Shown here: piece by piece, positions 63,496 through 64,000 of the stretch
Layout: each line of letters opens with the position of its first letter
Numbering within the stretch: the stretch's first letter is position 1
Source: Oceanobacillus sp. FSL K6-2867
GTDB lineage: Bacteria > Bacillota > Bacilli > Bacillales > Amphibacillaceae
Length of the DNA stretch: 64,000 nt
Assembly: GCF_037963145.1 (NCBI RefSeq)
Contig: NZ_CP150144.1
Location: 2,108,001 to 2,172,000 of the forward strand
Reading direction: 5' to 3'
Notes under the pieces: model-generated
What the model was told of the DNA's origin: nothing
The model's input: only the letters and a program-made list of their open reading frames with translations
Database searches by the model: none
Translations under genes and position numbers: made by a program

Positions 63496-64000
63496 ATGTT
63501 TGAATATTTAATTGAGAAGGATCAGGTGAATTTAAAAAGGATTGTGAGCCGTTGGTTGAAGCAATTTATAATAGAACCAACTCTAATGCAACGCACGACA
63601 CCAGAATCATATTTAAAAGGGTTTAATCGCAAGAGAACAGCCGAAAATTGTTACGAGTATTTGGCTCTTATGAAAGAACTAAATAATTCTCTTTTACAAG
63701 TTGATAAGAAGAAACTGGTTAAGGATATCGCCATGTATATCGATCTTCGTACGCCCTTTATTTATAGCCATATGCACTTGAAAACACCTGAGTATCAAAT
63801 TGAGAAGCAGTTATTTGAAGAGGTGCCTTTCCACTATAAATCCAATAATAGCAAAGCTTTATCATTTATAAAAGAGGCTAAAAAGAGCATGGTGCTTAAC
63901 CATAAAACAAAATGGATTAGTGAGAAACCTACTGTGAGACAGATAAAGCTTATTGAGAATAAACTAAAAAAGAAAAAGCAAGTACTTCGAATAAATATAG
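63496..64000 (+). CDS. Unknown protein, cut by the window end
   Basis: The frame from the ATG at 63496 (GAAAGG site upstream) stays open for 168 codons to the edge. It begins MFEYLIEKDQVNLKRIVSRW and is rich in Lys and aromatic residues (HMHLKTPEYQIEKQLFEEVPFHYKSNNSK). It ends at the edge in VRQIKLIENKLKKKKQVLRIN. No signal peptide or membrane helix is seen. It begins 23 bp after the rep stop, so it belongs to the replication unit. I do not recognise the family. Confidence 0.7.
   Translation, partial: MFEYLIEKDQVNLKRIVSRWLKQFIIEPTLMQRTTPESYLKGFNRKRTAENCYEYLALMKELNNSLLQVDKKKLVKDIAMYIDLRTPFIYSHMHLKTPEYQIEKQLFEEVPFHYKSNNSKALSFIKEAKKSMVLNHKTKWISEKPTVRQIKLIENKLKKKKQVLRINI

Larger units (their letters stand above)
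56885..64000. mobile_element. SCC-like integrative element inserted at rlmH (left part)
   Basis: From the rlmH stop to the end of the window the DNA is visibly more AT rich. It carries a large serine recombinase, small and unknown ORFs, two XRE regulators, a MerR-like protein, a DUF1385 protein and a rolling-circle-type replication gene. The far end and cargo are outside the window. A Rep protein is not typical of classic SCC, so it may be an integrated plasmid or integrative mobilizable element that uses the same site. Confidence 0.75.

Overview
The window reads as a chromosomal segment of a low-GC, Gram-positive, spore-forming Bacillaceae bacterium. An Oceanobacillus/Virgibacillus-like relative is my inference from the gene content and the very acidic secreted proteins; it is not a database result. 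The wal operon followed by an HtrA protease and rlmH, plus a dense DnaA-box cluster, suggest a position on the oriC-proximal side of the chromosome. No rRNA, tRNA or CRISPR array was seen.

Region 1 (1-10.2 kb) is an iron/heme acquisition locus. A FecCD permease end, its ATPase and an IsdG-type heme oxygenase run rightward. They converge on a leftward Isd operon: isdC, a six-NEAT-domain surface protein, an IsdE-like lipoprotein, a permease, an ATPase and sortase B. Two good Fur boxes lie upstream of isdC. Region 2 (10.2-21.6 kb) is a leftward sulfate assimilation and siroheme cluster (cysH, cysJ, cysI, cobA, sirB, sirC, hemD, sat, an SLC13 permease, cysC). A SAM-I riboswitch precedes cysH. Region 3 (21.9-33.2 kb) holds an M23 peptidase, walRKHIJ, htrA, the DnaA-box cluster, a DoxX protein and an ABC exporter.

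Region 4 (33.4-37.6 kb) is a patch of small accessory genes: three ORFs with unclear starts, a TetR/SMR efflux pair with a palindromic operator, and a VOC protein. Region 5 (37.6-51.2 kb) is the most unusual chromosomal part. A sugar ABC importer is followed by secreted NagZ, a tapA-sipW-tasA-like matrix operon, a serine hydrolase, a gamma-glutamyltransferase with a large inserted domain, and a NamZ/YbbC muramidase. All four secreted enzymes end in the same ~80-residue helical module, which resembles the FIMAH domain. It looks like an extracellular muropeptide-scavenging set physically linked to an amyloid-matrix operon.

Region 6 (51.2-56.9 kb) holds a phosphatase, a DUF3889 protein, an acetyltransferase, a TnpB-only insertion element, a TraB protein, a tiny Spo0E-like gene and rlmH. 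Region 7 (56.9 kb to the end) is an AT-rich mobile element inserted exactly at the 3' end of rlmH, the site used by staphylococcal SCC elements. It carries a large serine recombinase whose last 37 codons are read from the antisense strand of rlmH. It also has a small ORF, a paired structured motif of unknown function, DNA-binding proteins, a DUF1385 membrane protein and a rolling-circle-type replication initiator. Its far end lies outside the window.
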